Source: CAZUWH01 sp964624075 (GTDB lineage Bacteria > Pseudomonadota > Alphaproteobacteria > Rhodospirillales > Rhodospirillaceae). From it: a stretch of 64,000 nt of DNA. A program made the translations under genes and the position numbers. Positions 1 to 9,376 of this stretch are shown piece by piece. Location: contig CAZUWH010000003.1 of the NCBI GenBank assembly GCA_964624075.1, positions 1 through 64,000 on the forward strand. Reading direction: 5' to 3'. The stretch's first letter is position 1, and each line of letters opens with the position of its first letter. The notes below the pieces were generated by a model that was not told where the DNA came from, made no database searches, and saw only the letters and a list, made by a program, of their open reading frames with translations.

Positions 1-103
1 GTTTCATCAACGCCAGGACGCTGGCCGATGTGTTCGGAACACGCCCGCACTGACCGATGTTATGAACTCCTCCGTGCGTGTCGGGATGTTATAGGGATCG
101 GTC

Positions 104-462
104 ATGAGTACGAAGCTAGTTTATCATTGTTGCCCGGCCACGGACCAGATTACCATTGCCCATACTGGTCATTATTGGCCGCCACCGGCGCGTCTGGAAG
201 GGTTTATCCATCTCTGTCCACTGCCTGGCAGCTGCCGGAAAATGCGCAACATTGCTTCGAGGGGGGAACCGACGTTCTCCTGCTAACCATTGATGCAACA
301 AGATTGGGCAAGTCACTCAAGCGGGAAGCAGATTCGCAGGGGGAGCTGTTTCCTCACCTGTACGGACCGCTCTCCTTGCTCGCGGTATTAGCTGTTGATT
401 TCTTGAAAAAGGATACCGATAGCCATCCGGCTGTGCATTTTCTGTATAGTGACTGGCAATGA
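104..462 (+). pseudogene. DUF952 family protein, frameshifted
   Basis: Two overlapping frames together make one DUF952-type protein. The first frame starts at the ATG at 104 (MSTKLVYHCC, then LEGFIHLCPL). The second frame supplies the rest, with LLLTIDATRLG and FPHLYGPL, ending at 462. The switch lies near 220-240 and needs a net change of one base, so the gene is broken as sequenced or carries a sequencing error. DUF952 proteins are about 110 residues, which fits the joined product; their function is unknown. The stop codon overlaps the pyrD start, so it would have been co-transcribed with pyrD. Family assignment rests on recalled consensus; the frameshift is seen directly. Confidence 0.75.
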
Positions 463-1571
463 TGGCAATCCTGGACAGGATGTGGTGGTGTTGGAGTCGT
501 CTTCTACGGGTATTACCACCGGAAATAGCGCATGGCGTTGCCGTGACTTGGCTGCGGGTTGGCTGGAGGATGGGTCTGCTGCCGAAGGCTGCCCCAGATG
601 ATCCGATCCTGACGATACGGCTGTGGGGGCACGATTTCTCCAATCCCATTGGTCTGGCCGCCGGTTTCGACAAGAATGCCGAAAGTCCTGATGCGCTCTT
701 GAGGCTGGGATTCGGCTTTATCGAGGTGGGCACAGTGACGCCCCGTCCCCAGGCAGGCAATCCGCGTCCGCGGCTGTTTCGCCTGCCCGAAGACAGGGCT
801 CTCATCAACCGTATGGGCTTCAATAACGACGGTTCAGAAAAAATCGCATATCGCCTGGCCGTGCGACAGCGGATCGGGGACAGGGGGGGGTGGATCGGTG
901 CCAACCTGGGCTGCAGCCGTGACAGCCCGGAGCCGGTGACCGATTATGTAAATGGAACGCGCGTTCTTGCGCCATTCGTCGATTACCTGGTGATCAATGT
1001 CTCTTCGCCTAATACGCCCGGCCTGCGGGCTTTGCAGGAGCGTGATGCTCTGACGGCTCTGATCGCGCAGGTCCGAGAGGCTCTAGACCGGGGAGGGGAG
1101 GGGGCCGGATGCATGAGGCCGCCATTGCTGGTGAAGGTTGCCCCGGACCTGACTCCTGCAGAGCGTGCCGACATTGCGGCAATCGCTTTGGCCGGTGGGA
1201 TTGATGGTCTGATTGCGACAAATACAACCCTTACCCGTCCCCAGGGTTTGCGCGCCTGTATGCGGGCCGAATCGGGAGGGCTGTCTGGACGGCCTTTGTT
1301 CCCGACCTCGACTGCCGTGCTGGCTGACTTATATCGCCTGACGAAAGGGCGTCTGCCCCTGATTGGCGTTGGCGGCGTGGCCTCCGGCACCGATGCCATG
1401 GCCAAGATCAAGGCGGGCGCCTCGCTCGTGCAGGTGTATACCGCAATGATCTACGAAGGACCTGGCCTGATCAAACGGATCAAGGAGGAATTGACACAGC
1501 GCCTCCGGGATGAGGGATACCCCACAGTGGCCGCAGCGGTGGGCGCCAGCGTGAAGGATTCCGGGCAATAA
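459..1571 (+). CDS. pyrD: Dihydroorotate dehydrogenase (quinone), class 2
   Basis: Oxidises dihydroorotate to orotate in de novo pyrimidine synthesis and passes electrons to membrane quinone. The 370-residue length fits class 2 enzymes, which have an N-terminal membrane-associating helix (here about residues 1-45, rich in Trp and Leu). FMN-barrel signatures are present: NPIGLAAGFDKN near residue 62, the INRMGFNNDG segment near 116, NVSSPNTPGLR near 180 with the serine base used by class 2 enzymes, LLVKVAPDLT, and the phosphate-binding GVGGVASG near 300. Two adjacent ATGs (459 and 462) are possible starts. The gene overlaps the broken DUF952 gene and is followed after 14 bases by a HAD phosphatase, so the three form one transcription unit. 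Confidence 0.96.
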   Translation: MMAILDRMWWCWSRLLRVLPPEIAHGVAVTWLRVGWRMGLLPKAAPDDPILTIRLWGHDFSNPIGLAAGFDKNAESPDALLRLGFGFIEVGTVTPRPQAGNPRPRLFRLPEDRALINRMGFNNDGSEKIAYRLAVRQRIGDRGGWIGANLGCSRDSPEPVTDYVNGTRVLAPFVDYLVINVSSPNTPGLRALQERDALTALIAQVREALDRGGEGAGCMRPPLLVKVAPDLTPAERADIAAIALAGGIDGLIATNTTLTRPQGLRACMRAESGGLSGRPLFPTSTAVLADLYRLTKGRLPLIGVGGVASGTDAMAKIKAGASLVQVYTAMIYEGPGLIKRIKEELTQRLRDEGYPTVAAAVGASVKDSGQ

Positions 1572-1585
1572 CGAGATTCCCAGCC

Positions 1586-2473
1586 ATGGTCACTCCCTCC
1601 TTCGATTTTGCCGTTCTGTTTGGTCTGTCTGGCCTGGCAGCACATTACGACGCTTTCATCCTCGACCTGTGGGGCGTGATCCACGATGGTGCCGTGGCCT
1701 ATCCTCTCGCTGGCGAGACGCTTTGGCAGCTGAAGGCAACCGGCAAGCCGACGATTCTGTTGTCCAACGCCCCCAGGCGCGTGCACGACCTTATCGAGGG
1801 CATGCAACGCATAGGCATCTCCCGTTTTCTTTATGGCGATGTCCTGTCATCAGGGGAAGCGATCAACCTCGAAATGCGCAGCCGCCGTGATCCTTTCTAT
1901 GCCGCTCTCGGACAGCGTTGCTGGCACCTGGGACCGGAGCGCGACCGCAGCGTATTCGACTCGTTGGCGGTGGAGCTGGTGGTCGCGCCCGAGGAAGCCA
2001 CGTTCGTGGTCAACACCGGGCCGTTGGAATTTCATGATACCGTGGCCGACTACGAAACGCGGCTGCTCCGTTGTCAACAGCATGACTTGCCCATGGTGTG
2101 TGCCAATCCCGACCATGTGGTGATTCGTGAAGGGCAGCGGGTAATGTGCGCTGGCGCCCTGGCGGCCCGCTACGAGGAACTTGGGGGTCGGGTCAGCTAT
2201 CGTGGCAAGCCCGATCCAGCTATCTATGACCTCTGTCTGAAACGGCTGGGTAATCCTGACCGGCACCGGGTCCTGGCCGTGGGAGACGCGCTCGAAACTG
2301 ACATCGCTGGTGCCATCGCGGCCGGCATTGATGCGGTCCTGGTCACTTGCGGTGTTCATGGGGCGGAATTGGGAGTCGGCTACAACGAACCGGCCGACCC
2401 AGTCCGGATTGCCGCTCTTCTGGCACGTCACCACCTGAGCTGCCGTGCCATCCTGCCGGCATTTGTATGGTAA
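1586..2473 (+). CDS. HAD-superfamily class IIA hydrolase (TIGR01459-like)
   Basis: A 295-residue haloacid-dehalogenase-type phosphatase. Motif I is FILDLWGVIHDG near residue 25, with the nucleophile Asp; in this subgroup Trp replaces the usual second half of the motif. Motif II is TILLSNAPRR, the KPDPAIYD lysine motif is near residue 203, and motif III is AVGDALETDIAGA near 228. The class IIA cap lies between motifs II and III. The physiological substrate is not known; alphaproteobacteria commonly carry one copy. It sits 14 bases after pyrD, suggesting co-expression. Confident for the superfamily, not for substrate. Confidence 0.88.
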   Translation: MVTPSFDFAVLFGLSGLAAHYDAFILDLWGVIHDGAVAYPLAGETLWQLKATGKPTILLSNAPRRVHDLIEGMQRIGISRFLYGDVLSSGEAINLEMRSRRDPFYAALGQRCWHLGPERDRSVFDSLAVELVVAPEEATFVVNTGPLEFHDTVADYETRLLRCQQHDLPMVCANPDHVVIREGQRVMCAGALAARYEELGGRVSYRGKPDPAIYDLCLKRLGNPDRHRVLAVGDALETDIAGAIAAGIDAVLVTCGVHGAELGVGYNEPADPVRIAALLARHHLSCRAILPAFVW

Positions 2474-2517
2474 TCCGCGGCTGTGGCGGTGATGGCTGTG
2501 TGAGACGGACAGGGGTT

Positions 2518-5205
2518 TCACACCGCCTGGCCGTGGCAATGCTTGAATTTCTGTCCCGAGCCGCAGGGGCATGGGTCGTTGCGCCGAACCTTGCCCCGGG
2601 CAGTCGCTAGATCGTTTGCCGTTTTTCCCTCCGCTGTGCCTGCATCCGCCGCCAGGGAAGGGTTCATCACATCGAGACCGGCGGGGCTCTCCATGGGCGG
2701 GGGCGGCAAGTCTTCCCCGCGGACCGCAAGGCGCATTTCCACATGGGATAACACCCCCGTGACCCGCTCGCGCAGTTGTGCCAACATGTGTTCGAAAAGG
2801 GAGAAGGCTTCCTGCTTGTATTCATTCAAAGGATCGCGTTGACCATAGGCACGTAGACCGATGCCCTGGCGCAGGTGATCGAGTGTCAGCAGGTGTTCCT
2901 TCCAGGTCTGGTCGAGTATCTGCAAAAGCACGTCCTTTTCGACCATTTGCAGGAGGTCGGGACCGAATCTAGCCGCCTTGTCCGCCATCAGATGGTTGGA
3001 ACCCTCAGTCAGACGATTCCTGATCTCACTCTCGGCGATGCCTTCCTCGGCAGACCAGTCGGCGATTGGCAGTTCTAAACCCAGTACACGCAGCGATTCC
3101 TCGTGCAATCCCTGCGCGTTCCATTGTTCAGCCATCGCCCGATCAGGCACAAAACGCGCAATCATTTCATCAATGACCTGGTGACGCATGTCGGTGATGG
3201 TCTGATGCGCGTCATCTACGCTCATGACCTCACGCCGTTGTTCATAAATGACTTTGCGCTGATCATTCATGACGTCATCGAACTTGAGCAGATTCTTGCG
3301 GATGTCGAAATTGCGAGCCTCGACCTTCTGCTGGGCCTTTTCCAGGGCCTTGTTGATCCAGGGATGAACGATGGCCTCACCTTCCTGCAATCCCAGGGTT
3401 TGCAGCATCTTGTCCATGCGCTCCGATCCAAAGATGCGCATCAGATCGTCTTCGAGCGAGAGGAAGAATCTCGAAGCACCGGGATCACCCTGACGGCCAC
3501 TGCGCCCGCGCAACTGGTTGTCGATACGACGGCTTTCGTGCCGTTCGGTGCCAATGACAAACAATCCTCCCGCTTCCAAAGCCATCTGCCGGCGTTCGGC
3601 GATTTCATGGTCGACCGTCCTCTTGTCTCGATCACGCGCTGATTCATCTGCAAGGGGGGCCAATTCCTGTTTCAGACGCTTGGCGGCACTGCCGCCAAGC
3701 TGGATGTCCGTGCCGCGACCAGCCATGTTGGTGGCGATCGTCACGGCTCCTGGCACGCCGGCATCGGCGATGATATAGGCCTCCTGTTCGTGATAGCGGG
3801 CGTTCAGGACCTTGTGCGGGATGCCGGTGGCTTTCAGCATACCGGAGAGAAGTTCCGATTTCTCGATCGAGGTCGTGCCGACGAGCATCGGCTGACGACG
3901 GGCGTGACAATCCCTGATGTTCTCCAGGATGGCTTTATACTTCTCGCGGGCGGTGCGATAGACTTCATCGTCCATGTCCTGACGCCGGACCGGCACATTG
4001 GTTGGGATTTCTACCACATCGAGGCCATAAATTTCCTGGAATTCGCCGGCTTCGGTCATGGCTGTGCCAGTCATGCCGGCGAGTTTGGGATAGAGCCGGA
4101 AATAGTTCTGGAAGGTGATCGAAGCAAGAGTCTGGTTTTCATTCTGGACCGGGACTCCTTCCTTGGCTTCCAGCGCCTGATGCAAGCCATCGGAATAACG
4201 GCGCCCTTCCATCATGCGGCCTGTAAACTCGTCGATGATGACAACCTTGTTGTCCTTGACGATGTAATCAACATCACGTGTGAACAGCTTGTGGGCCCGC
4301 AGGGCCTGATTGACATGGTGAACCAATGACATGTTGCCGATATCGTAAAGCCCGCCACTGCGCAAAAGGTCATTTTCCTTCAGTAGTTCCTCTATGACCT
4401 CCGCTCCCTCCTCGGTCAGGGTGACGGCACGGGCCTTTTCATCCTTTTCGAAATGGGTAACCTCCAGCCGCGGAATCAGCCGATCGGCCTGGAGGTAGAA
4501 ATCCGAGAAATCTTCCGAAGGTCCTGAAATGATAAGAGGTGTACGGGCTTCGTCAATCAGAATGCTGTCCACCTCGTCAACAATGGCATAGTGGAACGGG
4601 CGATGGACCATTTCCTCCATGCGGAATTTCATGTTATCGCGCAGATAGTCGAAGCCGAGCTCGTTGTTGGTGGCATAGATGACATCGCAGGCATAGGCTT
4701 CCCGTCGTTCCGAGTCGTCCACGCCATGTACGATGACGCCGACGGACAGCCCAAGAAACCGATAGATCTGTCCCATCCATTCGGCATCGCGACGGGCCAG
4801 ATAATCGTTGACCGTCACGACATGCACGCCCTGGCCGGACAGGGCATTGAGGTAGGCCGGTGCTGTGGCCACCAGGGTTTTCCCTTCGCCAGTCTTCATC
4901 TCGGCGATTTTGCCCTGGTGCAGGACGAGCCCTCCCAGAAGCTGAACATCGAACAGACGCTGGCCCAGGGTGCGCCGGGCGGCTTCCCGCACGGTGGCAA
5001 AGGCTTCAATCAGAAGCGCATCGAGCGTTTCGCCCTCTACCAGCCGGGCCCGGAAAATATCGGTGCGGACCCGGAGATCCTCGTCGTTCACGTCCCGCAT
5101 GGTCGACTCAAGGGCGTTGATGGCCTGGACGGTCTTGTTGAAACTCTTGATAAGACGGTCGTTGGCAGACTCGAAGAGTCGCCGGGTGATGGCACCGAAC
5201 ATCAA
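2518..5205 (-). CDS. secA: Protein translocase ATPase SecA
   Basis: ATPase motor of the Sec pathway, moving unfolded preproteins through SecYEG. At 895 residues it has the usual length. Seen: the Q-motif region, Walker A MKTGEGKT near residue 103, the DEAD-type motif VDEVDSILIDEARTPL near 210, the preprotein cross-linking domain, the second helicase domain with NMAGRGTDIQLGG and the arginine-rich QLRGRSGRQGDPG, and the C-terminal zinc motif CPCGSGQKFKHCHG that binds SecB and lipids. It is transcribed alone and converges with the HAD gene 44 bases away. A minus-strand TTGACA (5304-5299) lies about 95 bases upstream with a weak -10, a possible promoter. Confidence 0.98.
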   Translation of the reverse strand: MMFGAITRRLFESANDRLIKSFNKTVQAINALESTMRDVNDEDLRVRTDIFRARLVEGETLDALLIEAFATVREAARRTLGQRLFDVQLLGGLVLHQGKIAEMKTGEGKTLVATAPAYLNALSGQGVHVVTVNDYLARRDAEWMGQIYRFLGLSVGVIVHGVDDSERREAYACDVIYATNNELGFDYLRDNMKFRMEEMVHRPFHYAIVDEVDSILIDEARTPLIISGPSEDFSDFYLQADRLIPRLEVTHFEKDEKARAVTLTEEGAEVIEELLKENDLLRSGGLYDIGNMSLVHHVNQALRAHKLFTRDVDYIVKDNKVVIIDEFTGRMMEGRRYSDGLHQALEAKEGVPVQNENQTLASITFQNYFRLYPKLAGMTGTAMTEAGEFQEIYGLDVVEIPTNVPVRRQDMDDEVYRTAREKYKAILENIRDCHARRQPMLVGTTSIEKSELLSGMLKATGIPHKVLNARYHEQEAYIIADAGVPGAVTIATNMAGRGTDIQLGGSAAKRLKQELAPLADESARDRDKRTVDHEIAERRQMALEAGGLFVIGTERHESRRIDNQLRGRSGRQGDPGASRFFLSLEDDLMRIFGSERMDKMLQTLGLQEGEAIVHPWINKALEKAQQKVEARNFDIRKNLLKFDDVMNDQRKVIYEQRREVMSVDDAHQTITDMRHQVIDEMIARFVPDRAMAEQWNAQGLHEESLRVLGLELPIADWSAEEGIAESEIRNRLTEGSNHLMADKAARFGPDLLQMVEKDVLLQILDQTWKEHLLTLDHLRQGIGLRAYGQRDPLNEYKQEAFSLFEHMLAQLRERVTGVLSHVEMRLAVRGEDLPPPPMESPAGLDVMNPSLAADAGTAEGKTANDLATARGKVRRNDPCPCGSGQKFKHCHGQAV

Positions 5206-5502
5206 TACCCCTCAAACTGCCGGAACATGGCAGGCAAGATTGCAACGGCCTCTCGACAGGGCGGACTTTTGGCAGAGATAAAACCGGGCAGCCACGCCTG
5301 TCAATGTCCGTGACCATCTCTGGACGGCTTTGGCCGAGCCCCTCGGGTGAGGACGGCACTCACGGCTTTAGAGAGAACAATCAGACGCAAAAAGATGTGG
5401 AGAATCGTGTGGCCTCCTCCTGTACCCATTGAATCTCTCCATTTGAACTTAAATTTCAAGGGAATAATGTCCGAGCTCTTGCCATACGAGGTACGTTTAG
5501 GA

Positions 5503-5531
5503 TTGACACATTGTAGTATAAGTAGTATAGG
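5503..5531 (+). promoter_or_regulatory. Orphan sigma-70-like promoter
   Basis: TTGACA at 5503-5508, a 17-base spacer, then TATAGG at 5526-5531, inside an AT-rich patch (about 5385-5540) of an otherwise GC-rich window. No plus-strand gene follows: the sequence downstream is the antisense of the decayed NodT gene. It could drive a small RNA or be a relic of a lost gene, or arise by chance in AT-rich DNA. Confidence 0.35.
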
Positions 5532-5539
5532 CTACATAA

Positions 5540-6097
5540 GTGTTCTGTGATGATGCCATTTCCGTGGATGGAATGAGGCTGTACAGTTCGGGTCGAAGCC
5601 CGGCTTGATGCGCAAGGTCTGCACGATCAACGCTCTGATCCCAACCAAGATTGCCGCAATGTAAGGCAAGCCCGTCGTACTGCCTGAGGACCGAACGGGT
5701 CTGCGCTGACAACGTACCTGAACCGCGGACGCCGGGCTTCCCGTGTCGCCACGGCAACCTCGGCTTGCCGTTGTTGCTCCTGCATATCGAGTCGAGGCAC
5801 GACAGAGGCAGTTCATGGAACGGCCCGCCATTGGCCCGCCCCCTTGATGACCTCTTGCTTCCCCGACCTTAGCCGGCCAAGGGGGGCGCGCGTGCCATCG
5901 CACTGGTCCACGTCGGCATCGTCGAAAGCGCGCTGCCACGGTTCCATGGGCGGTTTCCCGGGCGGAAAGACGACCGCGTTGCGCCATACGGCCGGTACCG
6001 GCATATCACCTGGTCGCTCGAATACGGGACTCGATGCGCAACCGGAGAGGGCGATCCCGGTGGCCGAGATGAGAACGGGGCGAACAGGGGATGGCAT
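5540..6097 (-). pseudogene. NodT-family outer-membrane efflux lipoprotein, remnant
   Basis: The clear part is 5813-6097. It encodes a lipoprotein signal with lipobox LSGC (about residues 17-20) followed by an N-terminal stretch typical of NodT/TolC-like outer membrane factors (residues around VFERPGDMPVPAVW). A full protein needs about 450-480 residues; here the readable frame ends after 94. Further minus-strand sequence down to about 5540 is probably more of the gene in shifted frames (for example LDMQEQQRQAEVAVATRE), but I cannot align it confidently. Its start lies a few bases after the MacB stop, so it is the third member of a tripartite efflux operon that has lost its outer-membrane channel. 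Confidence 0.6.
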
Positions 6098-6101
6098 CGT
6101 G

Positions 6102-8057
6102 TCACTCCATGGCCAGGGCCACGACCGGATCGAGCGTGGCCGCCTTGCATGCCGGCATGTATCCGAAGATCAGTCCGACCAGCAAGGCGCTGCCCAGGGC
6201 CAGCAACGTGGGCGGCAGGCTGATGATGACTGGCTGCCCCAGATGCCCCGCAATCACTGCCACCGCCATGCCCCCCACGACGCCAAGCATGCCGCCAAGG
6301 ACACAGACCACTACCGCCTCGGCCATGAATTGCCGCAGGATGTCTCCCGATCGCGCCCCCACCGCCGTCCGGATGCCAATCTCACGTGTCCGCTCGGTGA
6401 CGCTGACCAGCATGATATTCATGACCCCGATGCCGCCTACCAGCAGCGAAATGGCGGCGATGGATCCCAGCAGCATGGTCATCGTGTTTTGCGTCTCGGT
6501 CGCCGTTTCCAGAATCGCCGCCATGTTGCGAATCTGGAAATCCCGGGCGCGGTGGCGGGCGAGCAGCAGTTGGGAGATCCGTTCCTGTGTGGCATCGATG
6601 GCTCCCTCATCATCCACCTTTACGGAAATCGACCGCAGGTGACGTACGCCGAACAGACGGAGGCTGCCGGTGCTCAAGGGCACGAAGACAACGTCGTCTA
6701 TGTCCGTGCCGAATGAGTTTGCGCCTTTGGCCGCCATCACCCCGATCACCTGGAACGGGATGTTGCCGATCAGAATATAGCGGCCAACGGGGTCGGCTCC
6801 CGGGGCAAATAGGGCATCAGCCACTGTCTGGCCTAGCACCGTCACCGGAACATGGGCATTCACGTCCTCGGGCACGAAGAACAGACCCCTGGCCATCGGC
6901 CAGTCGCGGACAAGGGGATAGTCAGCGGTGGTGGCTGTGACCAGGGTTTGATAGTCGGCATTGCCGTGGCGGATCGTGGCACTGCCCGAGTACTCGGGAA
7001 CAGCCGCCGTCACATTGGCCAGGGCGGCAATCTCTTCGGCGTCTTCGCGGATTAGGGTGGCGATGGTGGTGCCGCCGCTGCCGCGCACATTGGAAGCGCC
7101 AGGGCGCACGAGAAGGAGGTTGGTGCCCATGGCCTGGATGCGTGTCAACACATCAGCCTTGGCACCGTCGCCCAACGCCAGCATGGCGACCACGGACCCG
7201 ACGCCGATGACAATGCCGAGCAGGGTCAGGGCGGTGCGAAACAGGTTGACGCGCAACGAACGTACCGCCATCTTCCCTGCCTCGACCAGGTCGCCGATTC
7301 CGCCGTGGCCGGTCCATGACAGGGCAGGGGCAGGGGCAGGAAGAGGAGGTCGTGCCCTGTCGGGGGGGGTGATTCTGTCGGTAACCACCAGGCCATCGGC
7401 GAGCGTGACAATCCGGTGCGCCTTGGCTGCCACCGACGGGTCATGGGTAATCACGATCACCGTATGGCCCTGTTCGTTCAGTCGGTGCAGCAGGGCCATG
7501 ACCTCACCTCCGCTTCGGCTGTCCAGGGCGCCGGTGGGTTCGTCGGCCAGGATGACGGATCCGCCGTTTATGAGGGCGCGAGCGATGGAAACACGCTGCT
7601 GCTGCCCACCCGAAAGCTGGCCTGGTCGATGATCCAGCCGCTCCTCGAGGCCAAGGGTCGACAGCAATTGCCTAGCCCGTGTCTCGCGCACGCCCCTGGG
7701 GACGCCTGCGTAGACCGCCGGCATCGCCACGTTCTCGACTGCATCGGCTGTGTGAATCAGATTGTACTGCTGGAAGATGAAGCCAAATGTCTCACGACGC
7801 AGCCGCGCTAGCTGGTCGCGGTCGAGGGTGCCGACCTCGTGGCCGTCAAAACGGTAATGACCGCCGTGCAGGTGATCGAGGCAGCCGATGATATTCATCA
7901 AGGTCGATTTGCCGGAGCCGGATGATCCCATGATGGCAACGAACTCGCCCTTCTGGATGACTAGTGACACACCGTGCAGCACCTCGATGGCAAGGTTGCC
8001 AGTGCCGTAGGTTTTGGTGATGCCGTCCAGTTCGATAAGCGGTCGGGGGACAGTCAT
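6102..8057 (-). CDS. macB: MacB-type ABC transporter: ATPase fused to permease
   Basis: Inner-membrane component of a MacAB-type efflux pump or mechanotransmission ABC system. The 651 residues contain an N-terminal ATPase domain (Walker A GSSGSGKST near 44, signature LSGGQQQRVSIARAL near 148, Walker B VILADEPTGALD), then one transmembrane helix, a large periplasmic MacB_PCD domain (about 280-500), and three C-terminal helices of the FtsX fold, with the conserved ERTREIGIRTAVGA segment near 560. The ATG overlaps the stop of the upstream adaptor gene, and a broken NodT gene follows, giving the order adaptor-MacB-outer membrane factor. Substrate (macrolide, peptide, siderophore or lipid) cannot be told from sequence. 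Confidence 0.92.
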   Translation of the reverse strand: MTVPRPLIELDGITKTYGTGNLAIEVLHGVSLVIQKGEFVAIMGSSGSGKSTLMNIIGCLDHLHGGHYRFDGHEVGTLDRDQLARLRRETFGFIFQQYNLIHTADAVENVAMPAVYAGVPRGVRETRARQLLSTLGLEERLDHRPGQLSGGQQQRVSIARALINGGSVILADEPTGALDSRSGGEVMALLHRLNEQGHTVIVITHDPSVAAKAHRIVTLADGLVVTDRITPPDRARPPLPAPAPALSWTGHGGIGDLVEAGKMAVRSLRVNLFRTALTLLGIVIGVGSVVAMLALGDGAKADVLTRIQAMGTNLLLVRPGASNVRGSGGTTIATLIREDAEEIAALANVTAAVPEYSGSATIRHGNADYQTLVTATTADYPLVRDWPMARGLFFVPEDVNAHVPVTVLGQTVADALFAPGADPVGRYILIGNIPFQVIGVMAAKGANSFGTDIDDVVFVPLSTGSLRLFGVRHLRSISVKVDDEGAIDATQERISQLLLARHRARDFQIRNMAAILETATETQNTMTMLLGSIAAISLLVGGIGVMNIMLVSVTERTREIGIRTAVGARSGDILRQFMAEAVVVCVLGGMLGVVGGMAVAVIAGHLGQPVIISLPPTLLALGSALLVGLIFGYMPACKAATLDPVVALAME

Positions 8058-9253
8058 GGAAGTCTGGCCCTGCCATGGCCGAACGTCTGTTTGGTGTGGC
8101 GGGGTTCTTTCGGTCGAGACTGGCCGACCACGACCGTCTCGCCTGCTGCCAGGCCCGAGAGGATCTGCACCCGGATGCGGTTGCGTACACCGGTTCGCAC
8201 CGGACGCGGAGCGGGCTTGCCGTTCTCCATCACCAGCACGATCATGGGATCGTCCCTGCCACCCTGACCGCCCGGGGACAAGGCCGACGCCGGGACGAGA
8301 ATAGCATCGCGGGTAGCCGCGTGGACAAAGAAAACCTGCGCCGACATCTGGATTGCCAGATCGCCATCGGGATTTTCGACATCGAACAGGGCATTGTAAA
8401 GGACCACGTTGTTGACCACTTCAGGAGTCGGCAGGATCTGGCGCAGTATGCCCCATCGCTTCCGCGCCGGCTGACCCAGGGTCGTGAAATAAACGTCCAT
8501 ACCCGGCTTCAACTTTACCACATCCGCCTCGGATACCTGGGTCCACGCGGTCATGGTCCGCAGGTCGGCGATGCGCAGGATGGTCGGTGCCTGCTGGCTG
8601 GCATTGAGCGTCTGACCCCGGCGGGTGGTCTGGCTGACGACCGTTCCCGACATGGGGGCAAGAATGCGTGTATAGGCCAGGTTGGCCATCTCGCTCCGCA
8701 GCGTGGATTCAATCTGCCGAATCTGGGCGCTCAGCTGCTCTGCCTGCGCCTCTGCCGACTTGAGGGCGGCGTGCGCTCTCTGATAGGCCTCCTGGCTGGT
8801 GGCACTGGTTTCGAGCAGGTGGTTTTGGCGATCGAACTGCGCCCGGGCCAGTGTCAATTGCGCCTGCTTCTCCGACGACTGGGCCCGCAGGGCCTGCAAT
8901 TGCGCCTGGCTAGCCTCGACTTTGAAGGCATGGATAGTGGGATCGATCTCTGCCAGTAGCTGTCCTTCGACAACTTTATCGCCGATCTGGACGTGAATCT
9001 TGCGCAACTGCCCGGAAACTTGTGTTCCAACATCCACATAATTTTGTGGTTGCAACGTGCCGAGCGCGGTGGTGGTGTCCTCAATGTCGCCCCGCACCGC
9101 CACGGTGAGGGCAAAATCCGAGTCGTTTCTGGTCTGGGACAGAAATCCCCCTGCTGCAAACACAGCAGCGAGGATAACAGCCGCCCCCCAGAACAAAAAA
9201 CGATAACGCAGCGACTTCGAAGAAGACGAAGCCGGTAAATGAACAACCGTCAT
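8054..9253 (-). CDS. macA: MacA/HlyD-type periplasmic adaptor of efflux pump
   Basis: Periplasmic membrane-fusion protein that would link MacB to an outer-membrane channel. I chose the ATG at 9253 (MTVVHLPASSSS), giving 399 residues; the longer frame to 9373 adds a basic, non-conserved leader. One signal-anchor helix near residues 20-40 (FLFWGAAVILAAVFAAGG), then the lipoyl half-motif GTLQPQNYVDVGTQVSG, a long alpha-hairpin coiled coil rich in Gln, Ala and Glu (about 110-190), the second lipoyl half (ILAPMSGTVVSQTT), beta-barrel and membrane-proximal domains. Translationally coupled to macB by a 4-base overlap. A perfect 10-bp-arm hairpin at 9353-9376 lies about 100 bases upstream and may be an operator. 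Confidence 0.9.
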   Translation of the reverse strand: MTVVHLPASSSSKSLRYRFLFWGAAVILAAVFAAGGFLSQTRNDSDFALTVAVRGDIEDTTTALGTLQPQNYVDVGTQVSGQLRKIHVQIGDKVVEGQLLAEIDPTIHAFKVEASQAQLQALRAQSSEKQAQLTLARAQFDRQNHLLETSATSQEAYQRAHAALKSAEAQAEQLSAQIRQIESTLRSEMANLAYTRILAPMSGTVVSQTTRRGQTLNASQQAPTILRIADLRTMTAWTQVSEADVVKLKPGMDVYFTTLGQPARKRWGILRQILPTPEVVNNVVLYNALFDVENPDGDLAIQMSAQVFFVHAATRDAILVPASALSPGGQGGRDDPMIVLVMENGKPAPRPVRTGVRNRIRVQILSGLAAGETVVVGQSRPKEPRHTKQTFGHGRARLP

Positions 9254-9270
9254 GACCAGATCGTCACCAG

Positions 9271-9316
9271 GTAATACCAACGAGCCTCGATCGTGACACA
9301 CGCTCAAATATCCGCC
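9271..9316. repeat. 46-bp dispersed repeat, copy A
   Basis: This segment matches 31672-31717 at 37 of 46 positions without gaps. The ends are best conserved (a shared 12-base start GTAATACCAACG and the block ACGCTCAAAT). It lies in the intergenic region upstream of macA. A shorter relative of its start (GTACCAACGAG) is found in the eno terminator near 35507. Origin unknown; it may be the remnant of a small mobile or REP-like element. Confidence 0.6.
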
Positions 9317-9352
9317 ATGACCGCGACGGCACGCCGAATGGCGTGTGAGGGA

Positions 9353-9376
9353 GCCTTGATCGGTCACGATCAAGGC
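9353..9376. promoter_or_regulatory. Perfect hairpin/operator-like inverted repeat upstream of macA
   Basis: GCCTTGATCG (9353-9362), a 4-base loop, then its exact complement (9367-9376). There is no T-tract on either side, so it is a poor intrinsic terminator. It lies between the 3' end of nasA (9620) and the start of macA (9253), about 100 bases before macA, a position suited to an operator for the efflux operon. The rest of 9377-9619 shows no gene. Confidence 0.35.

Noticed and set aside
28..462. 144-residue open frame starting at 28 as an independent gene
   Set aside because: Only its second half is protein-like; that half completes the DUF952 protein that starts in another frame at 104, so it is part of a frameshifted gene.
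3790..5313. Long plus-strand frames opposite secA (for example 3790-4329 and 4591-5313)
   Set aside because: They lie wholly antisense to secA and show no family motif; their length comes from the GC-rich codon pattern of secA.
5844..6716. 290-residue plus-strand frame over the macB 3' end and nodT
   Set aside because: Composition is rich in His, Gln, Arg and Gly without domains; macB on the opposite strand explains the sequence.
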